From positions 6,368,001 through 6,432,000 of the forward strand of contig NC_134970.1 of the NCBI RefSeq assembly GCF_965638725.1: DNA of 64,000 bases. The letters are read 5' to 3'. This document shows, piece after piece, positions 12,725-26,500 of this stretch; the stretch's first letter is position 1, and each line of letters starts with the position of its first letter. Source of the DNA: Aptenodytes patagonicus (taxonomy: Eukaryota; Chordata; Aves; Sphenisciformes; Spheniscidae). The notes under the pieces were generated by a model, which was not told the origin of the DNA, made no database searches, and was given only the letters and a program-made list of their open reading frames with translations. Made by a program: the position numbers and the translations under genes.

Positions 12725-14338
12725 ATACATTTGCAACAAAAGGAGGGCTAAGGAGAACCTCCATCCTTTATTGGATGCAAGGGGAAACATAGTGACAAAG
12801 GACGAGGAAAAGGATGAGGTACTTAATGCCTTCTTTGCCTCAGTCTTTAATAGCAAGACCAGTTGTTCTCAGGGTACCCAGCCCCCTGAGCTGGAAGACA
12901 AGGGACGGGGAGCAGAATGAAGACCCCATAACCCAAGGGGAAATGGTTAGCGACCTGCTACGCCACTTAGACACACACAAGTCTACGAGGCCAGATGGGA
13001 TCCACCCAAGGGTACTGGCAGAAGTGGTCACCAAGCTACTTTCAATCCTTTATCAGCAGTCTTGGCTAACTGGGGAGGTCCCAGTTGACTGGAGGTTAGC
13101 AAATGTGACTCCCATCTACGAGAAGGACTGGAAGGAGGATCCAGGGAACTACAGGCCTGTCAATCTGACCTCGGTGCCCAGGAAGGTTATGGAGCAGATC
13201 ATCTTGAGTGCCATCACGCGGCAGGTACAGGTCAACCAGGTGATCAGGCCCAGTCAGCATGGGTTTATGAAAGGCAGGTCCTGCTTGACTAACCTGATCT
13301 CCTTCTATGACAAGGTGACCTGCTTAGTGGATGAGGGAAAGGCTGTAGATGTTGTCTACCTAGACTTTAGTAAAGTCTTTGACACCGTTTCCCACAACAT
13401 TCTCCTGGAGAAACTGGCTGCTCATGGCTTGGACAGGCATATGCTTTTCTGGGTAAAAAGTGGCTGGATGGCCGGGCCCAAAGAGTTGTGGTGAATGGAG
13501 TTCAATCCAGCTGGCAGCTGGTCACAAGCTCTGGTGTTCCCCAGGGCTCACTATTGGGGCCAGTTCTGTTTAATATCTTTATCAATGGTCTGGACAAGGG
13601 GATCGCGTGCACCCTCAGTCAGTTTGCAGATGACACCAAGTTGGGCGGGAGTGTTGATCTGCTTGAGGGTAGGAAGGCTCTGCAGAGGGACCTGGACAGG
13701 CTGGGTCGATGGACTGAAGCCAACTGTATGAGGTTCAACAAGGCCAAGTGTTGGGTCCTGCACTTGGGTCACAACAACCCCATGCAACGCTACAGGCTTG
13801 GGGAAGAGTGGCTGGAAAGCTGCCCAGCAGAGAAGGACCTGGGGGTGCTGGTCGACAGCCGGCTGAACATGAGCCGGCAGTGTGCCCAGGCGGCCAAGAA
13901 GGCCAATGGCATCCTGGCCTGTATCAGAAATAGTGTGGCCAGCAGGAGTAGGGAAGTGATCGTGCCCCTGTACTCGGCACTGGTGAGGCCGCACCTCGAA
14001 TACTGTGTTCAGTTTTGGGCCCCTCACTACAAGAAAGACATTGAGGTGCTTGTGCCTGTCCAAGAAGGGCAACGAAACTGGTGAAGGGTCTAGAGCAGAA
14101 GTCTTATGAGGAACGGCTGAGGGAACTGGGGTTGTTTAGCCTGGAGAAAAGGAGGCTCAGGGGAGACCTTATCGCTTTCTACAACTACCTGAAAGGAGGT
14201 TGTAGCGAGGTGGGTGTTGGTCTCTTGTCCCAAGTAACAAGTGATAGGACAAGAGGAAATGGCCTCAAGTTATGCCAGGGGAGGTTTAGATTGGATATTA
14301 GGAAATATTTCTTCACCAAAAGGCTTGTCAAGCATTAG
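12725..14338 (+). pseudogene. CR1 ORF2 fragment: reverse transcriptase in three frames
   Basis: Reverse-transcriptase motifs continue after the endonuclease but change frame repeatedly. One segment ends by 13494 and carries NYRPVNLTSVP, QHGFMKGRSC and [13 protein letters not shown] second, at 13488-14084, carries [11 protein letters not shown] and the catalytic QFADDTKL box (FADD at 13623-13634). A third, at 14081-14338, carries the C-terminal part, including [15 protein letters not shown] further piece between 12721 and about 12918 is in yet another frame (VLNAFFASVFNSK). At least three frame changes plus stops make it non-functional. Confidence 0.92.
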
Positions 14339-14494
14339 AACAGGCTGCCCAGGGAAGTGGTTGTGTCACCATCCCTGGAGGTATTTAAAAGACATGTAGA
14401 CGTGGTGCTTTGGGACATGGTTAAGTGGTGGACTTGGCAGTGCTAGGTTAAATGGTTGGACTTGATGATCTTAAAGGTCTTTTCCAACCTAAAT

Positions 14495-14520
14495 GATTCT
14501 ATGATTCTATGACTCTATGA
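14495..14520 (+). repeat. CR1 3' terminal short-unit repeat
   Basis: Three tandem 8-9 bp units of the form GATTCTATGA, with one C variant, mark the exact 3' end of the CR1 element and its orientation. Confidence 0.93.
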
Positions 14521-17500
14521 TCTCCTTGGAGAGGAGTACAGGTCTGAGTCTGAGGGTGGGTCCCGCACTCCCCCATCACGTGGCTGAGCCCCTGCTATGC
14601 TGGGAGCAATGCCACCTCCAGCAGAAGACAATTTCTGCAGGGCAAGAAGGTTTCAGGAGGACACACTCAAAACCCGCATCCCTCTCTGGACAGTGTGCTG
14701 GAGGTGTTTCTCACCCAGCATGGCAGTGGGGAGATCAATGTGCTTGGCCAGGAGTCTCAGGTCATCTGCCCTTGCCATGCTGGACCATCACCCTGTGGAT
14801 ATGGCCACCTCAAAGGCTCTCACACATCAGCCCTGCCCCTGCTGTGGCAATTAGCTGGGAGCTGATTGCCCAGGCCTGGCTCAGCAGCTGATCCTGCGTG
14901 TCTCTGCATGTCTCTGTGATTAGAGAAGTCAGGGCGATGTACTCATGTAGTACAAAGGAGAAGGGATAAAAGGCAGCTTTGGCTATCTTCAGTGTAAATC
15001 CAGGACTTTGCTGGATAAAGCAGTGTTTTTTCAATTACTATTTGTATTGTACTTGAATTTTTCTATGCATTGCATATGTTTGTTCTTTATGCAAAAGAAC
15101 CTCTTTGAAATGAGGACTCTGAAAGTCATCCCCCAAAATGGAGAAGGGAGGGGGAAGAGGGGAGGATGAAGAAAGAAGGCAGCGCTGAAAACCACTTAAA
15201 ATGCCAAATCTGTCAAATGTAGGCTCTATGAGAAATTGAAATGAGATGGCAGATTTAAAATGCCTGGTGTGACTGGGTTCTGAGAGCCTCTATGGCTCAT
15301 ACTCCATCCCACAAAATGCTGTGGCTTGCAGAAAGCCGGCCGTGCTAGGAAGAAGATGCCAGCTAAGGAAGCGCCTGGTGCCATCTGTACAGCACCAGGG
15401 CGGGCTGCCCAGTGCCATCGTCCTGCTCGGCATGTCACCACCATGCTCTGCGAATGCTGCCAAATCAAAGGACAAGTCGGTACCCAGAAGAGACCTCCAA
15501 GTGAGTCTGAAAAGCACAGAGAGGCATTAAAAGGCAAGAGCAGACCAGAGGTCCCAACTAGAAGGGAAATAAGAGGGGTCTTGAGACCTTCTGTTGGCAT
15601 TTCATCTGCATTCGATAGGACATCGAGCTCTGCTCCCTGGATAAATGGGAGGCAGGAAACTGGAGATAGCGTCTCCCGTTAAGAGGCATTAACCCAGCCA
15701 CGAAGCAGGGCTGAGGTGGGTCTTTATCTCTCCAATGCAGAAGGACTCTTCAGAAAAAGACATATCCTAAATTACAGCTGGAACAAGAGATTAGTATTGG
15801 TTGCCTTTTAATTTCTTGTTTTTTACACTTCTGCTTGCTAACCTGACTCCTGATTTTGCAGTCAACAACTGAACTCCTCAGTTTCTTAGGCTACAACTTG
15901 TTATTGCTGTCCAGGATCCTCGCAGCACAATTTGTCGCTGCAAAGAGAACATTTCCCTTCTTGCACTTAGCCCAGTTCAAAGATTAGTACATTCAAGACT
16001 GAAAAATTGGCTGGAAGCTCACAAAATGAGGGAGGTTGTTTTCTCCGCCCAATGTCTAAGTGAGAATTAGGAGTGCCGATGAGATCTACTGTTTCTAAAC
16101 CTCGGAGGACACGGTAACCCAAAACAACCAGTTCAGCATCTTCTGTCCAATGCATATTTCCCCTGATTAAAAGATCAATTTCAAATGCAAAAAGCAGTTG
16201 GATTAATTTAAATTTTTTTGCTAATGAGTTGGCTATATGTACTCTCAATTAGTGAAAATCATTTTGGAGATGCCGTTTCGTGCTATAGTTGACTTCCAAC
16301 TTCTGTCCAAACACAACTTGCCACAAAGCTTGAGTAAAACCTGTGTTATTCACCCCTCCACAACACCATAAAAATGGGAGAAGTGAGGATCAGAGTACAT
16401 ATGTGTCAAGCCATTAAGTTATTTACATTGGGATGAATTTGTCCAGTGCAGATCTATATACCTTGATCAGCCAAATGAAATGCCGAATTGAAAGTGAAGG
16501 CTCCAGTTAACACCGCAATCAAATGTTCCCTCACTGCAGAGAATCAATCTTTCACCAGGAAAACAAATAAAAAGTGCAAATGCAAAGCAAACCTGAAGTT
16601 TATTATTTAAACTCTGTTTCCTCTTTCAGATTTAAAAGGTTATTTATTCTCTTGGAGTAAAACTGATTGACCTTGTTGCCTGGAAGGAAGCAGCTCAGTA
16701 TTTCCATCAGGATGGTGGAGAGAAAGAGCTGAGTTCCAAGACCAGGAATTGCAGCGAAGTGCATCAGCTGGGCATAAATTACACCCTGTGCATCTTCCTA
16801 ATTACTCTGGCAGTTAAATCCAGGCAAGGAGCAATAAGCAGACATAGCCTGAGTCTACCCAGACAGCCTGGCTGGCGCAGGGCGTGGAGATGAAGGATAC
16901 ATGGGCCAGGCAGGACTGAGTCCTCCCCAAGCACGAGGACTGTGTTGTTCCCTGTGAAGCCTGCGAGGCACCCGGCATCCCCCTTCCCTGGTGCACAAGG
17001 GACATGCAGTGCTGCAAGAAGGTCCCCAGGCTGCTGGAGATGGAGGTGCTTTGCTGTGGCTGGACCTGTGGCACTTAGGGCAGGGGCTGGCCCTGCGGAG
17101 GACGGCCATTTGCATCGCTGATGCTGCGAGCACCGTGGGAGTGGGTGTAAAAGCAAGACAGGGATGACTGCTGGTATCAGAGCACCTTGAGCTCCCTTTG
17201 AGCAAACTAGACCTCTCTGAGCTCATAAAGCACCTGTGTCCCAGCAGCGCTGAACGTGGGGAATGATCTCCCTTAAAATAAACCCCTCTTGCCTGCACCC
17301 ACGTGGGCGTCCGCCTGGCTCTGCACAGGCTTTGCCACGTCCATCTGGACGCAGGCTGTGCTCTAAGCTCTCTCCCAGTTGCGACCGTTCAGTGCTGCAG
17401 GCGAACAGAGCCATTTGCACTGAGAAAAATGAGTGGTTCATTTTTGCATGTTACAAGGTTTAAGTCACTGAGTGTTGTTACCAGTGCAGAAAAGAAAAAG

Positions 17501-20500
17501 AAATAATTTAGTCTGTAAGACTGTGTTAATTATGTCTATGTCTGAGACAGCATTTCTCAGCATTGGCCTCTCGGTGCTTTCGGAGAGTTTGTTAGCATCA
17601 TTCCCTCTGTGAACAGATGGGGAAACTGAGTCACAGAGGGGGGCTATGACATCCCAAAGCAAGATGAACTGAGTTGAATGAGAAAGCATCCCTGGTGCCA
17701 GGAGCTGGCATTTCCCTTATTTGAAGGAGGCCAAGAAAAATCATCCCGGTCTCTGGATGCAGGGAGAGAAATGGCCCGGAGAATGCGGATAGACAGCCAT
17801 GCCAGCGATGTCCCGGCTTTCTGTGCTCTGGCCCTCCTTTGAGGAGCGATGGAAAGGTGTTACTGTCACCCCAGGCAGGGTCCGGGACTGGGGGGTGTCA
17901 CCTCTCTGCCTTTGTGTCCCTGTGGTCCTCCTTGGGCATCGCTGGTACCCAGGGGCCTACGTGCAAGAGCACCATGGCCGGTCTCAGGGACAGCATGGAT
18001 GGAGGCTGGCGAGGAAGACAAGGGAACGGGGCTGGGGAACAAATTCCCTTTCCTCCTCCAGCTCCTTTTTGTGAACAGAGACTTTTGTTCTTAACAAAAA
18101 TCCAACCAAACCACCCAAGACTGAGGCGGCTGCTGAAAGTGGTCCCTGCTCAGTGCCGGGGGGCAAAGCCCAGGCAAGGAAGGGATGGGGGGAAGGATGG
18201 AAAAGGCAGCGAGAGATGGGGCAAGCGCGTAAGGGGGAGCTGCTGGGTCCCACCGGGCTCAGTGCGGTGAAGGGCAAACCCAGATGCCACAAAACTTTCC
18301 TGTGGCTGATCCTGCTCTGCACTGCCCTACATCACCAAAAACGGTCCTTCCTCCCCTATTTGCCCCCCCATCACCCATCTGGCCCTTAGCCCACAGGCGA
18401 TTGCTGCCTGTGCCCTATAGGAAGGAGGATCTCAACCCCTTGATGTTATTTTATACTCTCTTGCTGATGGCATCACCAATGATGTCTCCTTAATACCCAG
18501 ACCTGCCCGTTCAGCCACCCTCTAGTTGGAAAGGCGGCTACGTGCCCAGCAGCCCGCTGCAGTGGGGCTGGGTGCTAGCAGAGCAGGGGGTGCTCAGCTC
18601 ATTGCTATTCTGCAGGACACCCCACTGGCTGTGGAGCTTTTTTGTGGCCGCCTTGGAGAGCATCAATTGCTCTTTCTTGCAACTGGGCATCCCGCACAAG
18701 AGCCGCACGCCTGCCCCGGCAGCTGGGCAGCCATGCTGCCAGAGAAGGCATCTCCCTGCCAGGAGCCCGGACAGCCTCTGGGATGGCTGGTTTCCAATTT
18801 CACGGGCTTGAAAGTTTCGGTCACCTTGGATGAGATGTGTCCCAAAAGGACCGGCTTCCTGGGACCACTTCGCCCAGCCCATCGGCAGCCCGCATGCTGG
18901 GTTCTCCCCAGCTCTCAGCTCCTGCATCCATCCCTGCTGCGTCTGGCGGGATCACTTCAAAAAATCATTAATTTATCTCCAGGATAAACCAATGCTGTTC
19001 ATATTAGCTCAGCTGTGCTGGCTGTCATTTCCTCAGGCTCTGAGATGGTGCTGTTGTCCCTAAGGGGACAAGCCTCTCAAGCTGTCCCCATCCCTCCCAG
19101 GAGTCTCTCACCTGCGTGGTCTCCTCCATGCTCCATGTCCCGCTGTCTGCAGGGACCACAACCCCCCATGATCTGTGCCTGGGCTTCCCTCACACCTCTG
19201 TGGGCAGGACCCTGCAGGGTTTTTCCCTTTCCTTCCTCCAGCCAAAGGTTTTCTTCCAGCCCATCAGTTTCTTTCCACTCTGAAATGACTCCCATGTGTG
19301 TCACGAAGAAACTCATCTCCCAAGTCATTTCACCACGGTGCCTCCTTCATGTTTTCCTCCTTTTTTCCATCCTTCTTCGTGTTGCAGTGTTGCAGTGACC
19401 TTTCCATCCCTGCTGCCTCCACACCAGAATATAGACCTGCCAATACGCCGACTTTCTGAATTTCAGACCCCTCTTGACTCCCTCACGTTTGCTCCAACCG
19501 GTCCCACCGAACCCCCTCTCCATGCCGAGGCTCGCGCTGTGACCCCTTGGGATGAGTCATTCCTCCCCGCTGTCAGGCTGATTTTGAGCACGGCCATTTG
19601 GATGCAGTGGCTCCATGGCCCCCCTCCCTGAGCCTTTGCCCATCCCTGCCTGCTCTGCCTTGGAGGCCCAGGGACTTGCAGGTCACAGGCCACCCAGCCG
19701 GGTGGCTGCCATGTCCTCTCAGAGCACATCTCCATGTCCAATCGTCCCTTGTGCTTGGTTACAAGCTGCTTTGAGATGTCCTAGACAGGAGATCTTGTTG
19801 GATCTGGCCTCACTGACTGCAAACTGCAGCTGTGGGTCTGAGGGTCCCTCCAGATCAGACTTTGAAAAGGGATTCTGGTGGGCTTTGTCCCAGTTGTCTC
19901 CCATCCAAGCTCATGGCCAAAATCCACTTTCTGGTCAACAGAGTCCATCTGGCATTTTTAAGACACAGTTAAGCTTATTCTAACACTGTGAATGGTCTGG
20001 AAAAAACATGCTCCTTTTACACCCCAGGGTGCATCACAGCATGGTTTTTCTATGCTGGGCAATGACACAGAGACCAGCCTGCGGCTCCAGAGCCAGTTGC
20101 TGGGAAGGGGGTTGGTGCCGGCTCCGTGGCAGAGGAGCGCCTGAGCCCGCCTGCACACCCAGCCTTGACCCCATGAGTCACTTATTTCTGCTCTATCGCC
20201 TGATCTGGCTGGCGTGGAGCAGAGGTGGGACTGTTTCTGTAAAGACCAGGTGATGATGACACCTCCCATTGATGGAGTCACATTCTTCCATCTCAGGGGT
20301 AGGGGAAGACCCAGGACACCCCATCAAAGGGCTCCTGCATGCCCTGAGCCAGCTCCCGCACCGGATGGCTGCGGTGACGGCGCACACCATGGTGAGCTGG
20401 TTCTGACTCACTCCTGACATGCTGCCTGCAGGGCCAGGCTGGGCTGGCGGGGACTGGGCAGGCTGAATCAGCAGCTTTTGCTTTGGCAGAGCCCCCTTCT

Positions 20501-23500
20501 GTAGAGTGTTTCACTTGTCTTATTGCCAGTAGCTGCACAGGGTCCTTGGAAAGCACTGGACACCAAGCCCCAGTGTGCATCACCATCGCCTCCACCAATC
20601 TAGCGCCCTTGGAAACACCCCAGTAACTCCAGAAAAGGGAAAACCATCTCCAAAGTGCTCAGTGTTGCTGTTGGAAGTATGACAGTCTGTCTGGGTGTTC
20701 CCAGGTGTTTTTGGGGCTCTGCTGCTCAACCACGGGTCTGATGGACTATCATGCTGTGGACACAGGACCATCATTCACCTGCAGTGAGGGACCTCACCTT
20801 ACTCACTGCAGACACCTCGCTGTCCATCCCACGATGTCCAGGTGGCCCTGGCTGTTGGTGCTCCTCACCTTTTGCTCAATGGGGACCTCATGGTCAGTTT
20901 ATATTGCCATGGGATGAAGAAATGCAAGCTGGCTAATGTCCCATCTGCCCACTTTGTAGAGTAGGTCATCTTGGGTTTATGGTACCCAACCTACCTGAAT
21001 CACTGCTACGGAGGTGGCAGAGCCTTGCTGGGTTCCATCCACCCATCTCTACCTGGTTTGATGTCTGTGTTTCCTGCAGGATGAAATCATGGGCAGGACC
21101 CCCCCTCACCGAGGGCATCATCTCTACAGATGTGTCTCAGGCCCTTTTGACTCTCTCAGTGGGTGGAGGTGCTGTCACTTTTAATTAGGACCGATTGCTG
21201 ACAAGAGTGACTTTTGGCATTCTTGACTCCAGGCTCTGCAGCCCAGGGACCTGCAGCCCAGGAGGACCATTCGGCCTCCTGGATAACCCCGTTTCATTGA
21301 GTTACTCCTGCACGGTTCACCATGGCATGAGCTGGGATCATGGAGGAGCCTGGCTGCCGGCTGCCCTGGGAACAGCTGTGACATGAGACCAGCTGATCAC
21401 TGCACAGTGCATGAACAGAAAGGCCAGGTTGTCCCGGCATATCTCAGCTTCCACACCTGCTGTGTCCCAGCCTCCGTCCCTGCCTGGTGGGCTCACCCTG
21501 AGCGAGCCACGGTGCTGCTCTGTGCCTCAGCTTCCCTGTCTGCAGATGTGTTATTGCCCTTGCTGGGAACATGCCTTCAAATTTGCTGGTGATGAATTGT
21601 CAAGGGTCAATGCTTTAATCTGAAAATCAGTAGAAATGGGAAAAAAAACCCAATGAAAATATTCCCAGAGCATGATTTTGGGGTGTAGCAGGCAAACACC
21701 AGCAAGAAGGAGCTGGTTTTCGTACATCACCCTGCAGCGCAACACAAGCAGATGTAAGCTCTGCTGAGGGGACAGATGTCAACTCACAGCTAATGGGGTC
21801 AGGGCAAAATGGTACCCTGGGCAGATTACCCAGCACCGGGACTGCGTGACACCCCGCTCAGAGATACAGGAGATGGGCTGGGATGAGATGGGGTGCTGCT
21901 GCCCAGGAAGCCCGTGCAGGGTCTCTGGAGGCCATGCATCTCCCCTTGCCCTTTTAATCCAGAAAATTTGGGAATTATCCCAAATATCAGCAAGTCTGGA
22001 GCATCCCTGCACAGGATTCACTGCTCTTCTCCCCTTCCCTCTGTGCTACCCAGAACGGGGTATCCCATGGTCAGACCCTCGCTGCATCCCAAGGAAGGGG
22101 ACACCCACAAACCCCAGTGTTTTCCCTAAGAGCCCAGGAGCTGGGGACACTGCTTACAGCCCTAGTTGCTTCCCTCTAGCCGGCATGGCAACGTCTGTAG
22201 CTTTTTTGAGTGACCTGATTTTGCGTCTGTCAGCAAACATCTTGTGGCGCCGCTGCAGCAGCTGTGCACACTCCTGCCAAGCCTAATCCAGACGTTCCCT
22301 CGCCGAGGGAAGAGCCCTCGTGGCTTTGATCTCTGATTTAGCACGCTCTTGGCTGAAAATTACTCTGCGAATCACAGAGTCATGCTGAAAACCGGCTCAC
22401 CTGGGTATTTACCAGGATCTCAAGACCAATATAACCTGCTGGTAAATCCCTTCCCATTTCCAAGGCTCTGAGTATTTTGGTGATACCAGAATTGAGGTCC
22501 TGGTCCTGGACCGGCACAGCTTGTCCGTGCACCCCGGATCTGGTTCCAGGAGAGCTCAGTGTAAAATGCTTGCTCTGATTTAGCACCCACACACTGAGCT
22601 GGTGCAGTGTACTGGAAACTGCAGCTTGGAAACAGCCTGAAGTCTCCAGCAAACCTCTCTGGACTGTGATTTCTGCCTTTTATTCTCCATCCTTGGTTCA
22701 GATCTGCCTGTTCCTTGGGCATGAAGGCCTTCATAGATCACCCTCGTTTGCTAAAAATATACCTGGTGGAGGGCAGCAAGGGAAGAAACAAAAGAGGTGG
22801 CTGCAAAGACCTGCCAGTCCCCAAAATTCCTCTGGTTTAGGAAAAATGGGAGCATTTTCCTTGGAAATTCAATCTGCTTTCACAGGGGCAGGGCCTGTAA
22901 GGATGGATGGCATCTTTCCATTGACTAACAGAAGTTGAAAGAAACCTAGATGAGCTCCCGGGCGTGAGAGCCCCCCTGCAGCTCTCCAAGTTCACACTTC
23001 CAGCTCTGAGTCACCTGGATGCTTTTTAAATGTTTCCTCTGAATTTAAAAACAAGCCTCAGAAAAGCCACGGTTTGGTTTATTCACTTGCCTGGCTAGAC
23101 AGGATCGCTTGCCATTGCGTCTGCTGTTTTGACCAGGCTGGCTAGAGACATCTCCAGTCACCCTTGCCTCTTTGGGGACACATGAAACCCATTACCTGGC
23201 CAGCAAATTGCCCTCAGATGGAGCATACATTTCCTCTTCTTAATTTCATCCCATTGCTCTGGGTTGAAACCCTCATGCAAGCCTGAAAAATTGCTTCTGT
23301 GGTTTGATACCTCCCGCCTTCAGTGGGTACCATCCCCAGGGGACCAGCTGCCACAGGCACTGGGGCCACCACGCATCCCAGCCTGGTCCGAAACTGCCCC
23401 ATCTCCATCCTGGACACATCTGCTGGGTCTCAGAGCCCAAGTGTCTGGGGCGGTTTCCTGGCACTTAGTGTTGGGAGTGCTGGAAGGATTTCCTATGGGC

Positions 23501-26500
23501 CCTTAGGTGCTCTGGTGCCTGGGAATTTGGGCCAAAGCAGGGTCTCATCCTGACATCCTTCTCATCCCCCCTTTCCATGGCAGCAAGGTGCTCATCGCTC
23601 TCCTGCCAAGACCCTCCACCTTCCTCGGTGGAGGAAAGGGGGGAAAACCATCTTGGACGCGTGCCCTGCTCCACGACCCAGCTGGCTGAGAGTGATGAGA
23701 CTTCCTAGGCTTCCTTGTGACCCAGCCCCAGCTGGCCCCACGCCTGCAGGCCTTGGCAGGCCTGGAGAGAAGGGGAAAGAGCGCTGCAATCCCGGCAGGA
23801 GCCCGAGCTCAGGCAGGAGCCTGAAAAACAGTGGGTTCAAGGAGGGAAAGCTTCCCCTTTCCACCGCAGGCTACCTGCAAGTCTTCCTCACCTTCTGGCT
23901 TGCAGGTGCTGCAGTCCAGGGCCGAGGGATGCTCCTGCCATCCCTGAGCTGTTTCATCCCGTAAGGCTCAGGACAGGGCACTGGAGAATGCCAGTGCTGT
24001 CTGCAGAGCCACCCACAGACCCTGCTTTACCCTGGGCTCTCCCCCTGCTGCGCCCCAGCCTCCTGCCCCGCCATTTCCTAGCAATTTTCAGCCCAGTTTG
24101 GTCTAATTTCCATGGCTCTGCAGCCTCACGTGTGCATTTGAAACCTTCAGCAAGACAAAATGCAGGTCGCCCTGGCAGGATGCCCCTCAGGATGCTGCAG
24201 GGTGGGAAGGGCAGGGCTGGGAGGGCACCCCGATGTCAGGGCCCAGGCACAGAGGGTGGACGTCCCTGCTGTGGAGTGAGAGACCCCACCGTACAAGGGC
24301 TCTTGCTATCAGCAGATTTCTCCAGTTTTTATCCTCCTGGCACGTTTCAAAGTGTTTGAGGAAAGAGATGGTGGTCCAAGCAAAGTGGACAAGGTGAGGA
24401 CCCCCAAGGACATGCCAAGACAGGACCGGGCTGCATCCTGCATCCAGCATCCCCAGCCAAGGGGCTGTGGTTCAGCTTGTTCTGAGGACACCAGCTCCTC
24501 CTGCCACGGCCCTCTCCAAAAAGCCCAACACAGCATCTCAGAGCAGAGATGGGGGCCCCTGAGTCAGCGGAGGCTGGCGTTCAAAGGAGCTACATCCCCC
24601 CTCAAACATCCCTCCGGCACCGTCCCCTCCAGCATCCTGCCGCCAAACCGCCGCCACGGAGTTGCCGAGGGGCTGGTTCCTGCCGGACGCTCTCAGCCAG
24701 CTGCTTCCCCTCCCTTTGAACTTGTTTCATCTTCCCTGAGTGCAGCTGTAAGAGGGAAGTTTGGGCTGGGCTGGGGGACCCTGCTGCGCCCAGCTAGGGG
24801 GGATGACAGGACGGGGGTCCTGCCTTGCCGCGGGGTGGGGAGGAAGCATGCGAGACGGGAGATGAGAGCTTTTCCACCAGCATGAAGGCAGCAAACCTAT
24901 TTTAGGTGGTTTCCAGCTGTTTAGAATGGTTCCTGTGGAGGCTGGGGAACATGGTACCCTCTGCTCCAGCCTGCTCAACCCAAGCGATGCTCTTGCATCC
25001 CTCCATACTCAAGAAAAGACCCCTTGGGGGGAGGCAGCATCCTTCAGACCCTCAGCCAGGAGGGATGCTACCCAGGGGTTTGGGGCAGAGGGAGAGGGTT
25101 CAGTGGGATATCCCGGTCCCCTGACCATGCTGGGTGTGCACTGGGTTTACCTCTAAGAGCAGGAGGAAGGAGATGCCAACTCAGAGCCATGCAAGACCCC
25201 TCTCCATCCTGCAAAATCTGCCTCCACCTTGCATGAGTGGCCCACATTCCTCTGTGTTTCTGTGTCCATGGGAAACATGGCCATGGGAGCAAGGAGGATG
25301 CCCAAGTTGTCACATCGGATGACGCTTGGGCATCTCCTGCTGCCATCCTGAGACACATTACAAATGTCTCAGGGCACCATTTGCTCAAGACATGCTGCCA
25401 GCAAACACCCACCACCGGGGCTGCAAAGCTCCGGATCTCCCCCCCGGCAGGGCTCGCTCTCCGGCTGGGTGCATGGGCAGCAGACGGGTCCACGTGTTTG
25501 CTGGTAGAAGGAGCAAACCTGTAGGTTGTTCCCCCAGGCTCGCAGCCCCCAGGGCAGGGGTGTGCCTGGGCAGCCAGGAGTCGGAGCCGGGCTGCGATGC
25601 ACCATGTTCCCCCCCTCCCTGCCAAGCTGCGGTTCCAGTCCCGGCTCTGCCTAATTAAATAGAAAGCCTGGAAAGTCCAGTAGTGACTTTGCTTCTCCTT
25701 CAGACAACTCTTCCCAGCCAACAGTCCCATTGGATTCTCACCCCAATTGGCCAGTACGTGACAGGGACTTGGAAACCCTTGCACACCCCTTCATGGAATC
25801 CGAAATGCAAGTGGTGACTCGCTGGGGACCCCCGAGGAGAGATGGCATTTGCGGGGTGGTCGGCACGAGGACGGAGCAGGGATGCACACGGACCCTCCCT
25901 CCTTGCTGCTCCCAGTCCCTGTCGGCTGCCTCTATGAAATGCATTTCCCTTCCCTGCTGTCTCGTCTCCCTGAGCCTCGGCAGAGCCAAGGCTGCCTGAG
26001 AGCGGATAGCGGGGCCGGGGATGTGGGGGATCCCTGTGCACGACAGCCCATGAGACCCCCTCGGCTACACCAGGCCACGTGTGGGTCATGCAGGCAAGCA
26101 TCCACCCTGTGCCAGGCTTATCTGGGGACTTTCTTTGGCACAGGAGCGGGCCGCGGCGTGCACGATGTCTGCTGACCCTGTCCCCTCCGTGCCTGATGCT
26201 GGCTGGCCACGTGCCAGAGGGGTTGTCCCCGCTCCATGTCCTGGCTGCCCTAGGGATGTGGCCGAGGCAGAGATCCCCCCGCATCGCTCCCCACCTGCCT
26301 ACAAATCTCTGTGGGAATGCCATCACTGCCCGGGACTGGATGCCATTGCTGCCTGTGGACCTCCGGGGATGTTAGCAGCTCTCCCTGAGGTCTCCCAGGC
26401 ACGAGTGGCCACATGTTTCTCGCCGGTGACACAAGCCCTGCCAAGGTGTCGCAGGCTCTCAGCACCCAGCACCAATTTGCACACCGGTGGGTTTGGCGTC

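Larger units (their letters stand above)
11325..14520 (+). mobile_element. CR1 LINE retrotransposon, 5'-truncated and broken
   Basis: This is a non-LTR retrotransposon of the CR1 family on the plus strand, antisense to ADORA1. The sequence shows an ORF2-like AP endonuclease followed by a reverse transcriptase. The 3' end carries the family hallmark, short tandem ATTCTATG-type units at 14495-14520, with no poly(A). Full CR1 elements are about 4.5 kb. Here about 3.2 kb remains, with ORF1 essentially missing, as expected from incomplete reverse transcription. The coding part is spread over at least four frame segments, so this copy cannot move by itself. The left border is approximate, set where CR1-like sequence becomes recognisable. 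I could not identify target-site duplications. Confidence 0.95.

Noticed and set aside
18526-18987. A 153-codon plus-strand open frame inside the ADORA1 intron
   Set aside because: No domain, no initiation context or splice structure of note; typical chance frame in GC-rich DNA.
20837-20896. Leader-peptide-like frame MSRWPWLLVLLTFCSMGTS on the plus strand
   Set aside because: It resembles a secretory or immunoglobulin leader, but no V-domain, downstream exon or promoter follows; a short hydrophobic frame of this size is expected by chance.
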